64,000 nucleotides of DNA from Mesorhizobium sp. C432A. GTDB lineage: Bacteria > Pseudomonadota > Alphaproteobacteria > Rhizobiales > Rhizobiaceae. Of the stretch, positions 44,480 to 52,938 are shown one piece after another (position 1 is the first letter of the stretch; every line of letters starts with the position of its first letter). Position numbers and translations under genes: made by a program. Location: the NCBI RefSeq assembly GCF_030323145.1, contig NZ_CP100470.1, positions 806,001 to 870,000 on the forward strand. The letters are read 5' to 3'. Below the pieces are notes generated by a model, which was given only the letters and a program-made list of their open reading frames with translations, was not told the DNA's origin and searched no databases.

Positions 44480-45201
44480 GGCGCCGTCCCCAGATAGGCT
44501 TCCTGCACCTGTGTGTTGGCGCGAACCTGTTCGGGCGTGCCTTCGGCCAGGATCCTGCCGGCGTTGAAGACGGTGATGCGGTCGGCCAGCTGCATGACGA
44601 CCGGCATGTTGTGCTCGATCAGGAGCACGGTGGCGCTCTTGGCAATCTCGCGCACCAGTCCGATGAAATTGTCGATCTCGCTGTCGGCCAGCCCCTGCGT
44701 CGGCTCGTCGAGGATCAAAAGCCGCGGCTTCAGCGCCAGGCCCATCGCGACTTCCAGCAGGCGCTGGTGGCCGTAGGAAAGCTGGCCGGCCGGCATATGG
44801 GCGCGGCCGGCAAGTCCGGTGCGTTCCAGCGCGGCCATGACGCCGGTGCGCACCGCACCTTTCGAGCGGCCATCGGTCAGCGTGCGCTGCACCGGCAACG
44901 CGACATTATCGTAGGCAGAGAGGTTGGCGAAGACGCTGGTGATCTGGAAGGTGTAGGCGATGCCCCGGCGCACCCTGAGATAGGCCGGCTGGCTGGTGAT
45001 GTCGGCGCCGTCGAAGACGATCATGCCGGACGATGGCTGAATGCGGCCGCTGACCAGGCTGACGAAGGTGGTTTTGCCGGCGCCATTGGGGCCGATGACG
45101 GCGCGGATCTCGCCCGGCATCAGCTGAAAATCGACACCATCGACGGCGCGCAGGCCGCCGAAACTGCGCGCCAGGCCTTTGGTGGTCAGCAACGGCATCA
45201 T
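44476..45201 (-). CDS. Branched-chain amino-acid/amide-type ABC transporter ATPase (LivG-like)
   Basis: 241 residues from ATG 45201, overlapping the livM stop; an in-frame GTG three codons upstream is possible. Walker A GPNGAGKTTFVSLVSG, signature here reads LSYGHQRLLEVAMGLALKP, a common LivG variant, and Walker B LLILDEPTQGLADSEID. C-terminal VNANTQVQEAYLG-type ending (VRANTQVQEAYLG). Confidence 0.92.
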   Translation of the reverse strand: MMPLLTTKGLARSFGGLRAVDGVDFQLMPGEIRAVIGPNGAGKTTFVSLVSGRIQPSSGMIVFDGADITSQPAYLRVRRGIAYTFQITSVFANLSAYDNVALPVQRTLTDGRSKGAVRTGVMAALERTGLAGRAHMPAGQLSYGHQRLLEVAMGLALKPRLLILDEPTQGLADSEIDNFIGLVREIAKSATVLLIEHNMPVVMQLADRITVFNAGRILAEGTPEQVRANTQVQEAYLGTAP

Positions 45202-46160
45202 GGGAGCCACCCGAGCCAGCGCTGGCGGATGGTGCCCAGAATGCCTTTGGGGAAAAACAGCACCAGCAGGATGAGCGCAATACCGACGATCAGGAGATAG
45301 GCGGAGGTGTAGCCGCTGGCGGTGTCGATGACATAGTACATGAACACCGTGCCGAGCAGCGCGCCCAGCGTCGTGGCGGCGCCGCCGAGCAGCATCCAGA
45401 GCAGCGGCAGGATGGAATACTGCACCGAGGCAAAGCTCGAGCCGACATAGCCGAACAGCAGCGCATAGGCCGCACCCGAGGCGGCGCAGATGGTGCCGGA
45501 GACGACGACGGCGATCAGCTTGTTGGAGAAGGTGTCGTAGCCCAGCATTTTCGTGCGCTCCTCGTTCTCGCGCACCGCGACCAGCACGCGGCCATAGCGG
45601 GAGCGGACGATGGCGAGGGTGATCAGCAGCACGACCGAGAACAGCGCCAGCGCGCTCATGTAGCGCACGGTCGGGTTGGTTAGGTCGAGCGATGTCGCGC
45701 CGAAGGCCAGAACCCGCGCCGGCTGCGGCACGACCAGACCCTGGTCGCCGCCGGTCCAGGCGGCGAAATAGAGGATGACGAGGTAAAACACCTGCGCGAA
45801 CATCATGGTGACGATCATGAAGGCGACGCCGGTGGTGCGCAGCGCCAGCAGGCCGATCACCAGTGCCAGCAGCGCGCCGCAGGCGATGCCGGCGAGGAAA
45901 GCCAAAGGCACGCTCCAGCCGAGATGGATGACCGCGAGACCAGCGCCATAGAGCCCGGCGGCGAAGAACATGGCGTGGCCGAGGCTGAGCAGGCCGACAT
46001 AGCCGAACAGCATGTTGTAGCCCATGGCGAACACCGCCAGCACCATGATTCGGGCCAGCAGGCCATGATGGTAGTCGGGCAGGACGAAGCTCAGCGCAAA
46101 CAGTAGCGCGATGACGCCGAGATGCAATGCATAGGCTTTTGCCGGCGAAGCTTCGCTCAT
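45198..46160 (-). CDS. ABC transporter permease (LivM-like)
   Basis: 320 residues, about nine membrane helices. Family blocks: MGYNMLFGYVGLLSLGHAMFFAAGLYGAGL, RTTGVAFMIVTMMFAQVFY, and the coupling loop RSRYGRVLVAVRENEERTKMLGYDTF. ATGA overlap with the livH stop upstream and with livG downstream. Confidence 0.92.
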   Translation of the reverse strand: MSEASPAKAYALHLGVIALLFALSFVLPDYHHGLLARIMVLAVFAMGYNMLFGYVGLLSLGHAMFFAAGLYGAGLAVIHLGWSVPLAFLAGIACGALLALVIGLLALRTTGVAFMIVTMMFAQVFYLVILYFAAWTGGDQGLVVPQPARVLAFGATSLDLTNPTVRYMSALALFSVVLLITLAIVRSRYGRVLVAVRENEERTKMLGYDTFSNKLIAVVVSGTICAASGAAYALLFGYVGSSFASVQYSILPLLWMLLGGAATTLGALLGTVFMYYVIDTASGYTSAYLLIVGIALILLVLFFPKGILGTIRQRWLGWLP

Positions 46161-47038
46161 CGCGACGCCTGCCCGAACAGGCCCTGCGGCCGGAACACCA
46201 GCACCATGGCCACCAGCAGCGTGGCGATGATCTTGGCCAAAGTCGGCGAAAAGAACACCGAGATGATGCCGTCGGACAGGCCGATCAGCACGGCGGCGAC
46301 GACGGTGCCGCGCAGCGAGCCGAGGCCGCCGATGATGACGACGATGAAGGACAACAGCAGCGGGTCCTGTCCCATCAGATAATGCGCCTGACTGATCGGC
46401 ACGATCAGCACGGCGGCGATGGCCGCCAGCATGGCGCCGAGCCCGAAGACGCCGGCATAGACGCGGTCGACCGGAATGCCGAAGGCCTGCGCCGTCTCGC
46501 TGTCATATTGGGTGGCGCGCATGATGAGGCCGATCTTGGTGCGCGTCAGCACCAGCCAGGTGGCGATGAGCAGAAGGGCCGAAGCGGCAATGATCGACAG
46601 CTTGTAGCCGGAATAGCCGAACCAGGGCAAAAGGATGCGGTAGCTGAAGGGCGGCTCCACCGGGCGGGCTTCCGGGCCATAGAAGCTCAACGCCAGCTGC
46701 TGGATGATGTAGAGCATGCCGATCGTGGCGACGATGGTGGCTTCCGGATTGTAATTGAGCCGGCGCAGCACAAGCCGCTCGGCGACCAGCGCAATGGCGC
46801 CGACAATCAGCGGCGCAATCACCAGCGCCGCCAGGAAGCCGAGCGTGGGATGGCCGGGTATCGCCGTCGAGATCGCCCAGGCCAGCACCGCGCCCAGCAT
46901 GAAGAACTCGCCATGGGCGACGTTGACGACGCGCATGACGCCGAACACCAGCGACAGCCCAAGCGCCGTCAGCGCCAACACGGCGGAGGTGACAAGGCCT
47001 TCGAGGGCGGCGAGGAGGAGATGGGGTCCGAAATGCAT
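46157..47038 (-). CDS. ABC transporter permease (LivH-like)
   Basis: 293 residues, about eight membrane helices. LivH blocks: GLSLVFGVMRVVNVAHGEFFMLGAVLAW, TIGMLYIIQQLAL, MRATQYDSETAQAFGIPVDRVY (coupling loop) and VIIGGLGSLRGTVVAAVLIG. Its ATG lies directly after a 155-base repeat that forms the whole spacer to the binding-protein gene. Confidence 0.92.
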   Translation of the reverse strand: MHFGPHLLLAALEGLVTSAVLALTALGLSLVFGVMRVVNVAHGEFFMLGAVLAWAISTAIPGHPTLGFLAALVIAPLIVGAIALVAERLVLRRLNYNPEATIVATIGMLYIIQQLALSFYGPEARPVEPPFSYRILLPWFGYSGYKLSIIAASALLLIATWLVLTRTKIGLIMRATQYDSETAQAFGIPVDRVYAGVFGLGAMLAAIAAVLIVPISQAHYLMGQDPLLLSFIVVIIGGLGSLRGTVVAAVLIGLSDGIISVFFSPTLAKIIATLLVAMVLVFRPQGLFGQASR

Positions 47039-47042
47039 TCAG

Positions 47043-47197
47043 GGCGCCCTTACCCTCCCCTTGTGGGGAGGGTGACCGCGCAGCGGTCGGGTGGGGGTTG
47101 GGCACGGGCCGTCGCGACCCCCACCCCGTCACGCAAGCTTCGCAAAAGTGCGAAGCTTGCGTGCCGACCCTCCCCACAAGGGGGAGGGTAAGGCGCC
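47043..47197. repeat. Mosaic repeat family C, copy 2, filling the livK-livH spacer
   Basis: Terminal inverted repeats GGCGCC-C-TTACCCTCCCC at the left and GGGGAGGGTAAGGCGCC at the right, with internal dyads (GACCGCGCAGCGGTC and ACGCAAGCTTCGC-GCGAAGCTTGCGT). It starts four bases from the livH ATG and ends at the base before the livK stop codon. Confidence 0.9.
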
Positions 47198-48502
47198 TCA
47201 CAGCGCCTGCGTCGTATAATCCCCTTCGGCCTCGTAAAGCCCGTCCTCGATCTTGGTCTTGTGGACGACATTCAGCCTGCCACCTTCGACCTTGGAGATG
47301 TTCTGGATGCCAAAACACTGGTGGATCTTGCCGTTGAAGGTCTTCGGCCCCTGCGGATGCTCCGGCCCTTCGGCGAATTCGGTCAGCGCCTCGGTCGCCT
47401 CGACCAGCTTGGCGCGGTCTTCCGGGCCCTTGTAGCCGGCGTCTTCCATCGCCTTCTTGACGACATAGAGCGTCTCCCAGCAGCCGAACATGTGGGCGGC
47501 GGTGGAGACGTCCTTGGGGTCGCCAACGGCAGCGCCATTTTCGTCGATGCCGACGGCGGCGCGGTAGGCTTTCTGCGCGGCCGAGTCATTGGCCTGGGCA
47601 TAGCGCGGCGAGCCTTCCCAGAAATGGCTGCCGTCCAGGAATTCGAGGCCGGGGCTGTTGATGTCGGTGGCTTCGAGCGAATCGATGAAGCCGAACAGCT
47701 GCGGCCGGTTGGAGCCGTAGAACTCGCCGAGTTCCTTGACGAAGGTGAGCACGGCCGGGCCGACCATCACGTGGTAGATGACTTCGGTCTCGGCGGGTAT
47801 CTGCGGGAAGTATTTCGTGAAAGACGACTCTGTCGGCGGGATGGCGATCTGGGCGATGACCTCGGCGCCTTGCGCCTTCAGCGCCGGCGGCAGGTAGTCG
47901 CGATGGTCGTAGCCGAAGGCGAAATCCGGGAAGATCTGCGTCACCTTCTTGCCGGCATTGGCCGCGATCCACGGCGCCATCGACTGGATCTGGCTCTTCA
48001 CATCGGTGATGCCAGGCTGGAAGACGTAGCGGTTGAGCTTGGTCGAAGCGACGTGGTGGCCTTCGCTGACGACGAAATACGGGATCTTGTTTTCGCCGGC
48101 GGCCGGCGCCGAGCCGATCACCACATGCGAGAACAGCGTGCCGAAGACGATGTCGGTCTTGTGCTGGGTGGCGAACTTGCCGACCACCTCGGCGCCACGG
48201 CCGGGATCGGTGCCGTCATCCTCGATCACCAGTTCGACAGGTCGGCCATTGATGCCGCCGGCGTCGTTGATCGCCTTGACCGCGGCGGCACTGGTCTTTT
48301 CATACCAGCGGCCATAGGCGGCGCCGATGCCGGTGCGGTGCGACTGGAAGCCGATCTTGATTGGCGCCGAACTCTGCGCCTGGCTGTAGCGGACGAAGCC
48401 GGGCGCGAGCGTCAGCCCGGCGCCGGCGGCGAGACCTTTCAGCGCGGTGCGGCGGCTAAGGGTGGATTTGGAGAGATCGAAAAACCCATTCTTGTCAGTC
48501 AC
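47198..48502 (-). CDS. ABC transporter substrate-binding protein (LivK/amide-binding type)
   Basis: 434 residues from GTG 48502 (VTDKNGFFDLSKSTLSRRTALKG), with GGGGAA upstream. A Tat signal (SRRTALKGLAAGAGLTLAPG) precedes a type-I periplasmic fold: IKIGFQSHRTGIGAAYGRWYEKTSAAAVKAINDAGGINGRPVELVIEDDGTDPGRG. Ligand unknown; not clearly leucine-type. First gene of a livKHMGF operon. A weaker version of the shared operator motif lies 79 bases upstream, so the ligand may be the N-heterocycle handled by the nearby genes (inference). Confidence 0.88.
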   Translation of the reverse strand: MTDKNGFFDLSKSTLSRRTALKGLAAGAGLTLAPGFVRYSQAQSSAPIKIGFQSHRTGIGAAYGRWYEKTSAAAVKAINDAGGINGRPVELVIEDDGTDPGRGAEVVGKFATQHKTDIVFGTLFSHVVIGSAPAAGENKIPYFVVSEGHHVASTKLNRYVFQPGITDVKSQIQSMAPWIAANAGKKVTQIFPDFAFGYDHRDYLPPALKAQGAEVIAQIAIPPTESSFTKYFPQIPAETEVIYHVMVGPAVLTFVKELGEFYGSNRPQLFGFIDSLEATDINSPGLEFLDGSHFWEGSPRYAQANDSAAQKAYRAAVGIDENGAAVGDPKDVSTAAHMFGCWETLYVVKKAMEDAGYKGPEDRAKLVEATEALTEFAEGPEHPQGPKTFNGKIHQCFGIQNISKVEGGRLNVVHKTKIEDGLYEAEGDYTTQAL

Positions 48503-48570
48503 GGCAGTTCCCCTGTTTTTGAGTTTTGACTGTCTGTAACGAGGCAAGGCCACTCCCTTGCAGGAGGGGC

Positions 48571-48597
48571 AGAAATTGCATGTGTACAAACTAAATC
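48571..48597 (-). promoter_or_regulatory. Possible third copy of the shared operator motif (upstream of livK)
   Basis: Core GTGTACAAACTAAAT (48582-48596) matches 12 of 15 core bases of copy 1, but flanking bases agree poorly. Its distance to the start codon (79 bases) is similar to the other two. Confidence 0.35.
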
Positions 48598-48654
48598 ACC
48601 AAAGCACAGAGCTTGCAAGCGGGCTTTCCGCAAAGGCATGTGGATCAGCTTGTC

Positions 48655-50097
48655 TCATCCGGCCGTCGGCGTGGCAAGCAACCACAGGCCGAAGATCGTG
48701 TAGGCAATCATCAGCATGGTGAGCGGCAACTGGCTGAGGGCGGCGCGCGATGGCGCCTGGTGCAGTCGCCAGGCCAGTCCATGGGCAACGAGCACCGCCA
48801 GCATGTGCCCGGCGATGATGATGCCGGCCTGCAGGTTCCACAGCCACCAGGCGGAGTGGGCCCCGGCGACGAGGCCGGCCTCGATCTGCATGTCGGCGGC
48901 GCCGAACAGGTTCCATCCCAGCGCGAACGGGTCGGACAAAGCGGCAATCGCATACTGGCCGTCGACCAGCAGCGCCGTCAGATAGTGCGCGACATGATAG
49001 GCGAGCGCGATCGGTACGATCGACCAGACCAGCAGCCCGGCGGCCTCGCCGTGGGAATGTCGGCTGCCGGCAAGGCGCTGGCCGAGTATGACGGCCAGCA
49101 GGAATGCCGCCGCGAGCAGGACGAAGGTCAGCACGAGGCCAAAGCTGCTTATGCCGATGAGCGCGGTGCGGCCGGGATATTCCAGCGGGTTGATGCCGAA
49201 CAGGCCGAGCCAGAAGAAGGTTTTCGACAGGCCGTCGAAGGACACCGATGACAGGCTGAGCAGCAGGAAAGCGATACCGCTTGCCGGCAGGGGCGCTGCG
49301 CCGAGCAGTTTTGAGCCCGGCCAGCAGAGAGCGAGGCGACCGTGTTCATCGCGCTCGACGATGGCGAAACGAGCCACCATGGCGAAAAAGATCGTCAGGA
49401 ATTCGCCGCGCCGGCTCCAATCGCGGTAGCCAAAGGCGAGCATGGCGATGAAGGTAAGCAACCAGTAGAGGCCGGCGGCATAGGCCAGCCGCGCCGGGTC
49501 GTCGGGCGCCGGATAGATCAGTTCGAACCAGGCGAAGGCGAAGAACAGGATAACGGCCGGCAAGCGGCCGAGCCATGAAGGCAAACGCGATTTCTGTCCC
49601 TCACCGCCACGAAGCTTGAACAGGCGGCTTTCGATCCGCCGCGGGCCATACCATGGATTCAGCCACGACCAGAGATCGCCGAACAGGCCTTGCGCGATGG
49701 CAAGGCCGACCCAGAGCAGCGTCCAGATGGTTAGCGGCAGCGGATTGGAGAGCGGATCGCGGCTGCCGAACAGGCCGGCGGCGACGAGGGTTGCGAAGCC
49801 GGCAAAGGAGATGACGCTGATGATTGTGCGAGGGGTGTCGGCGAATGGGAAGAGCGGCAGGCGGCGGCGCCAGAAGCGGTGGAGGGTTGCGGGTGGCAGC
49901 AGGGCGAGAACGAGGAAGCTTACCGCGACGGCAAGCGCGCCGCCGGCGATGTAGTAGCCGGTCGGCAGGAGGAGGACGTGACCGCGGTCGGAGGCGTGCG
50001 CGAGGGCGGGGGTGGGGAGGAGTGTGAGGGTGGTGGTGATAAGGGTTGGCCGGTGACAGCCGCGCTCTACGACGCCCCCCTCTGTCCTGCCGGACAT
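48655..50097 (-). CDS. Polytopic membrane protein, FedA-like (family sometimes annotated fenitrothion hydrolase)
   Basis: 480 residues if started at ATG 50097, which lies inside repeat family B; no ATG, GTG or TTG occurs between it and the signal-like segment LITTTLTLLPTPALAHA. Around 11 membrane helices follow. Landmarks shared with FedA-like proteins: LPTGYYIAGGALAVAVSFLVLALLPP, FGDLWSWLNPWYGP, AYHVAHYLTALLVDGQ and SDPFALGWNLFGAADMQIE. Natural role unknown; organophosphate hydrolysis by FedA needs a partner, FedB, not seen here. It follows the liv operon divergently placed genes with no obvious operon. Confidence 0.65.
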   Translation of the reverse strand: MSGRTEGGVVERGCHRPTLITTTLTLLPTPALAHASDRGHVLLLPTGYYIAGGALAVAVSFLVLALLPPATLHRFWRRRLPLFPFADTPRTIISVISFAGFATLVAAGLFGSRDPLSNPLPLTIWTLLWVGLAIAQGLFGDLWSWLNPWYGPRRIESRLFKLRGGEGQKSRLPSWLGRLPAVILFFAFAWFELIYPAPDDPARLAYAAGLYWLLTFIAMLAFGYRDWSRRGEFLTIFFAMVARFAIVERDEHGRLALCWPGSKLLGAAPLPASGIAFLLLSLSSVSFDGLSKTFFWLGLFGINPLEYPGRTALIGISSFGLVLTFVLLAAAFLLAVILGQRLAGSRHSHGEAAGLLVWSIVPIALAYHVAHYLTALLVDGQYAIAALSDPFALGWNLFGAADMQIEAGLVAGAHSAWWLWNLQAGIIIAGHMLAVLVAHGLAWRLHQAPSRAALSQLPLTMLMIAYTIFGLWLLATPTAG

Positions 50098-50229
50098 CTC
50101 CCCCTCAAGGGGGGAGATTGGCAGTTGCCCTGCCGGCGCTTCCTTTGCAACGTCGGAGATTAGCGAAGGCGGAGATGACGGGGTAATCTCCCCCCTTGCG
50201 GGGGAGATGTCCGGCAGGACAGAGGGGGG
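50074..50229. repeat. Mosaic inverted repeat family B, locus 2
   Basis: Inverted arms at 50074-50119 and 50185-50229 carry TCCTGCCGGACATCTCCCC and its complement, each with an internal AATCTCCCCC/GGGGGAGATT dyad, around a 65-base centre. It overlaps the presumed start of the FedA-like gene and lies after pncB. Confidence 0.88.
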
Positions 50230-50288
50230 TGGGCGGGAACTCACGCTATCGCGATTTCCATTTCGTCCAGCAAGGCACCCGCCGACCC

Positions 50289-51593
50289 TCAAACCTTGAC
50301 CAGCTGCTCCACGCGATCCTTCGCCCCAAAAATCCGGAGATAGCGCTCGATCTCCTTCTTGTCGCCCGTCGCTTTCGCCGGATTGTCCGACAGCTTCACC
50401 GCCGGCCGGCCATTGGCCTCCGTCACCTTGCAGACCAGCGATATCGCATCGAGGCTGTTGGTTTCGGTCGGCGCGCAGCCTTCGAAATCGTTGGTGAGGT
50501 TGGTGCCCCAGCCGAAGGACATGCGCACCTTGCCCTTGAAGTGCCTGTAGGTCTCCTCGATGGTTTCGACCTCGAGACCGTCGGAGAAGATCAGCAGCTT
50601 CTGCCTGGGGTCCTTGCCCTTCTCGCGCCACCAGTCGATGATTTTTTCGCCGCCTTCGATCGGCGGCGCGCTGTCGGGGCGGAAGCCGGTCCAGTCGGCG
50701 ACCCAGTCCGGGGCGTCGCGCAGGAAGGATGCGGTGCCGAAAGCGTCGGGCAGCACGATCAGCAGGTTGCCGCCGTAATAGCGCTGCCAGTCCTGCAGCA
50801 CCTTGTAGGGCGATTCCTTCAATTCCTTTTCCGACTTGGCAAGGGCGGCAAAAACCATCGGCAATTCATGCGCGTTGGTGCCGAGCGCTTCGAGGTCGTT
50901 GTCCATCGCCAGCAGCACGTTCGAGGTGCCGGTGAAGGCTTCGCCGATGCCTTCCTTGAGCGCCTCGACGCACCAGCGCTGCCACAGGAAGGAATGGCGG
51001 CGGCGGGTGCCGAAATCGGAGATGCGGATGCCGGGCAGCGCCTTCAAGCGTTCGGTCTTGGCCCACATCTTCCCCTTGGCGCGTGCATAGAGCACGTCAA
51101 GCGCGAAGGGACCGAAGGCGCGCATGGCGGCGCGGGAACGAAGCTCATTGATGATCGCCAGCGCCGGGATTTCCCACAGGGTGGTGTACATCCAAGGACC
51201 GCTGAAGGAGAGCTCGTACTGACCGTCGCGCTTGGACAGCTCGTAGTCGGGCAGCCGAAAACCTTCCAGCCAGGCGAGGAATTCCGGCTCGAAGATCTGC
51301 TTGCGGCCATAGAAATTGTTACCGCCAAGCCAGATCATCTCCTTCTTGGAGAAGCGCAGCGTGCGAGCATGGTCGAGCTGGTCGCGCAATTCGCCTTCGT
51401 CGATGTCGTCGGCAAGCCGCACCGAGGTGGTGCGGTTGATCAGCGAAAAGGTGGCGTCGACCTTGGGGTACATGCCCCAGATCATCTGCAGCATCAGAAG
51501 CTTGTAGAAATCGGTGTCGAGCAGGCTGCGGACGATCGGGTCCAGCTTCCAGGTGTGGTTGTAGACGCGCCGCGCTATATCGGTTCTTGCCAT
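50289..51593 (-). CDS. pncB: Nicotinate phosphoribosyltransferase
   Basis: 434 residues. Joins nicotinate and PRPP to form NaMN in NAD salvage. N-terminal [21 protein letters not shown], catalytic-region [26 protein letters not shown], and the phosphate-binding [13 protein letters not shown] and [11 protein letters not shown] are diagnostic. Together with pncA at 41.5 kb it gives complete nicotinamide salvage. Family A repeat 36 bases upstream of the ATG is in its leader or promoter. Confidence 0.95.
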   Translation of the reverse strand: MARTDIARRVYNHTWKLDPIVRSLLDTDFYKLLMLQMIWGMYPKVDATFSLINRTTSVRLADDIDEGELRDQLDHARTLRFSKKEMIWLGGNNFYGRKQIFEPEFLAWLEGFRLPDYELSKRDGQYELSFSGPWMYTTLWEIPALAIINELRSRAAMRAFGPFALDVLYARAKGKMWAKTERLKALPGIRISDFGTRRRHSFLWQRWCVEALKEGIGEAFTGTSNVLLAMDNDLEALGTNAHELPMVFAALAKSEKELKESPYKVLQDWQRYYGGNLLIVLPDAFGTASFLRDAPDWVADWTGFRPDSAPPIEGGEKIIDWWREKGKDPRQKLLIFSDGLEVETIEETYRHFKGKVRMSFGWGTNLTNDFEGCAPTETNSLDAISLVCKVTEANGRPAVKLSDNPAKATGDKKEIERYLRIFGAKDRVEQLVKV

Positions 51594-51628
51594 GTCCTGC
51601 CGTCGCCTTCGCTGCTCACGTCTGTCTT

Positions 51629-51675
51629 ACGCAATTCCGGACGGAAAACCGCCGCACTCGTTTCCTGGAATTGCC
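51629..51675. repeat. Palindromic repeat family A, copy 3
   Basis: Arms GCAATTCC (51631-51638) and GGAATTGC (51667-51674), with interior GGACGGAAAACCG and CGTTTCCT as in copy 1. Lies between the convergently placed end of lysR and the start of pncB. Confidence 0.85.
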
Positions 51676-51762
51676 TGGCAAGAGCTTAGTAGCATTGAAT
51701 TTTTGAAAGCGCTTCCCGCTTTCCGGGCTGGCCCGACAAAAAGCAGTCGCTCCGGTCCAGCC

Positions 51763-52731
51763 TCAACTCTTGGCGCCCACCACCCGCAGCGCCGGACGCT
51801 TCCGGCGGCTGCCGATGCGGCCAGCCACCGGCGCGTCGGCGCGGCTGTCGGCCTGTTCCTTTTCGGCGAACAGCCAGTCGACGAACAGCTGTACGATCGG
51901 CGCTGAACGCATCTCGTTGCGGCAAACGACGTAGAAATCGTCGACCGCCGGCACCGACAGGCTGAACGGCGCCACCAGCAGGCCCCTGGCGAGCAGCATG
52001 CTGGCGGTGACGGAATCGCCGAGCGCCACGCCATGTCCGTGAACCGCGGCTTCGATGGCCGTGCGGGCGTCGCCGAGATGGTGACGGCGGCCGCGTTCGA
52101 GGTCGAGCCCGTCGGCGGCGGCCAGCCAGGTGTGCCATTCGCGGCCATCATCGCCATGCAGGATGACATGGCCAGCAAGATCCCGGCAGATGCGGAGCGG
52201 CCGGTTGTTGATCAGCGTCGGGCTGACCACCGGGAACAGTTCGAGGCCCGACCATTTGCGCATCCAGCAATCGGTCCAGCTGCCGTCGCCATAGAGCACG
52301 CAGACATCGACCTGTGGGGCGCGGATGTCCTTGGGGTCGTTGGACGGGATCAGCGTCAGCCTGATGTCGGGGTATTGCGCCATGAAGCTGCCGAGCCGCG
52401 GCGTCATCCATAAAAGCAGCAGCGCCGGCACGCAGGACACCGACAGTGTACCGGCGCTGGCTGGCCTGGTCATGCGCTGGGTGGCGGCGGCGATGCCGTC
52501 GAAGGCGGTCGAGACCGCCGGCAGCAATTCGGCGCCGTGCGGGGTGAGCTTTACCCGCTGTCCGGTGCGTTCGAACAGTTTTACGCCGAGTGATTGCTCG
52601 AGCGCCTTGATCTGGTGGCTGATCGCGCCGTGGGTGACGTTGAGCTCACTCGCCGCCTTGGTCAGCGAGGCATGCCGCGCCGTCGCCTCGAAGGCGCGCA
52701 AGGGATTCAAGGGGGGCAGACGCTTGGCCAT
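51763..52731 (-). CDS. LysR-family transcriptional regulator (GcvA-like)
   Basis: 322 residues from ATG 52731 (MAKRLPPLNPLRAFEATARHASLTKAASELNVTHGAISHQIKALEQ), a clear N-terminal winged helix-turn-helix. The rest is the periplasmic-binding-like effector domain. It diverges from the agmatinase-family operon; a perfect palindrome of LysR type lies at 52748-52764, so it probably controls that operon and itself. Confidence 0.92.
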   Translation of the reverse strand: MAKRLPPLNPLRAFEATARHASLTKAASELNVTHGAISHQIKALEQSLGVKLFERTGQRVKLTPHGAELLPAVSTAFDGIAAATQRMTRPASAGTLSVSCVPALLLLWMTPRLGSFMAQYPDIRLTLIPSNDPKDIRAPQVDVCVLYGDGSWTDCWMRKWSGLELFPVVSPTLINNRPLRICRDLAGHVILHGDDGREWHTWLAAADGLDLERGRRHHLGDARTAIEAAVHGHGVALGDSVTASMLLARGLLVAPFSLSVPAVDDFYVVCRNEMRSAPIVQLFVDWLFAEKEQADSRADAPVAGRIGSRRKRPALRVVGAKS

Positions 52732-52747
52732 GAGCAACCGGATACTC

Positions 52748-52764
52748 TGTGAGATTTTCTCACA
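52748..52764. promoter_or_regulatory. Perfect palindrome TGTGAGA-TTT-TCTCACA, LysR-type operator
   Basis: Seven-base arms with a three-base centre in the lysR/agmatinase divergent gap, 17 bases upstream of the lysR ATG. It contains T-N11-A, the general LysR recognition pattern. Confidence 0.65.
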
Positions 52765-52938
52765 ATCAGCACCGTAACAATATCAATTGATTTTTCAATG
52801 CGGCTGCCGGACACTTTGGCAGGTCAACAGCATTAATGACGTGAAATCTACAGGCAGCCAGCGGGACAGCGACCCGGCCGGATGATGGTCAGTTTGCAGA
52901 CGCTGCCGCATGCACCAGCCCGGCAGGAGGAGACCGAC

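Noticed and set aside
50101..50631. Upstream extension of the FedA-like frame to 50631
   Set aside because: This part is antisense-phase to the end of pncB and runs through the repeat; it shows no membrane or signal features.
52738..52938. Possible guanidine riboswitch before the ureohydrolase
   Set aside because: I see no ykkC-type conserved loops; the gap is explained by a LysR palindrome and a normal leader. A covariance-model search would settle it.
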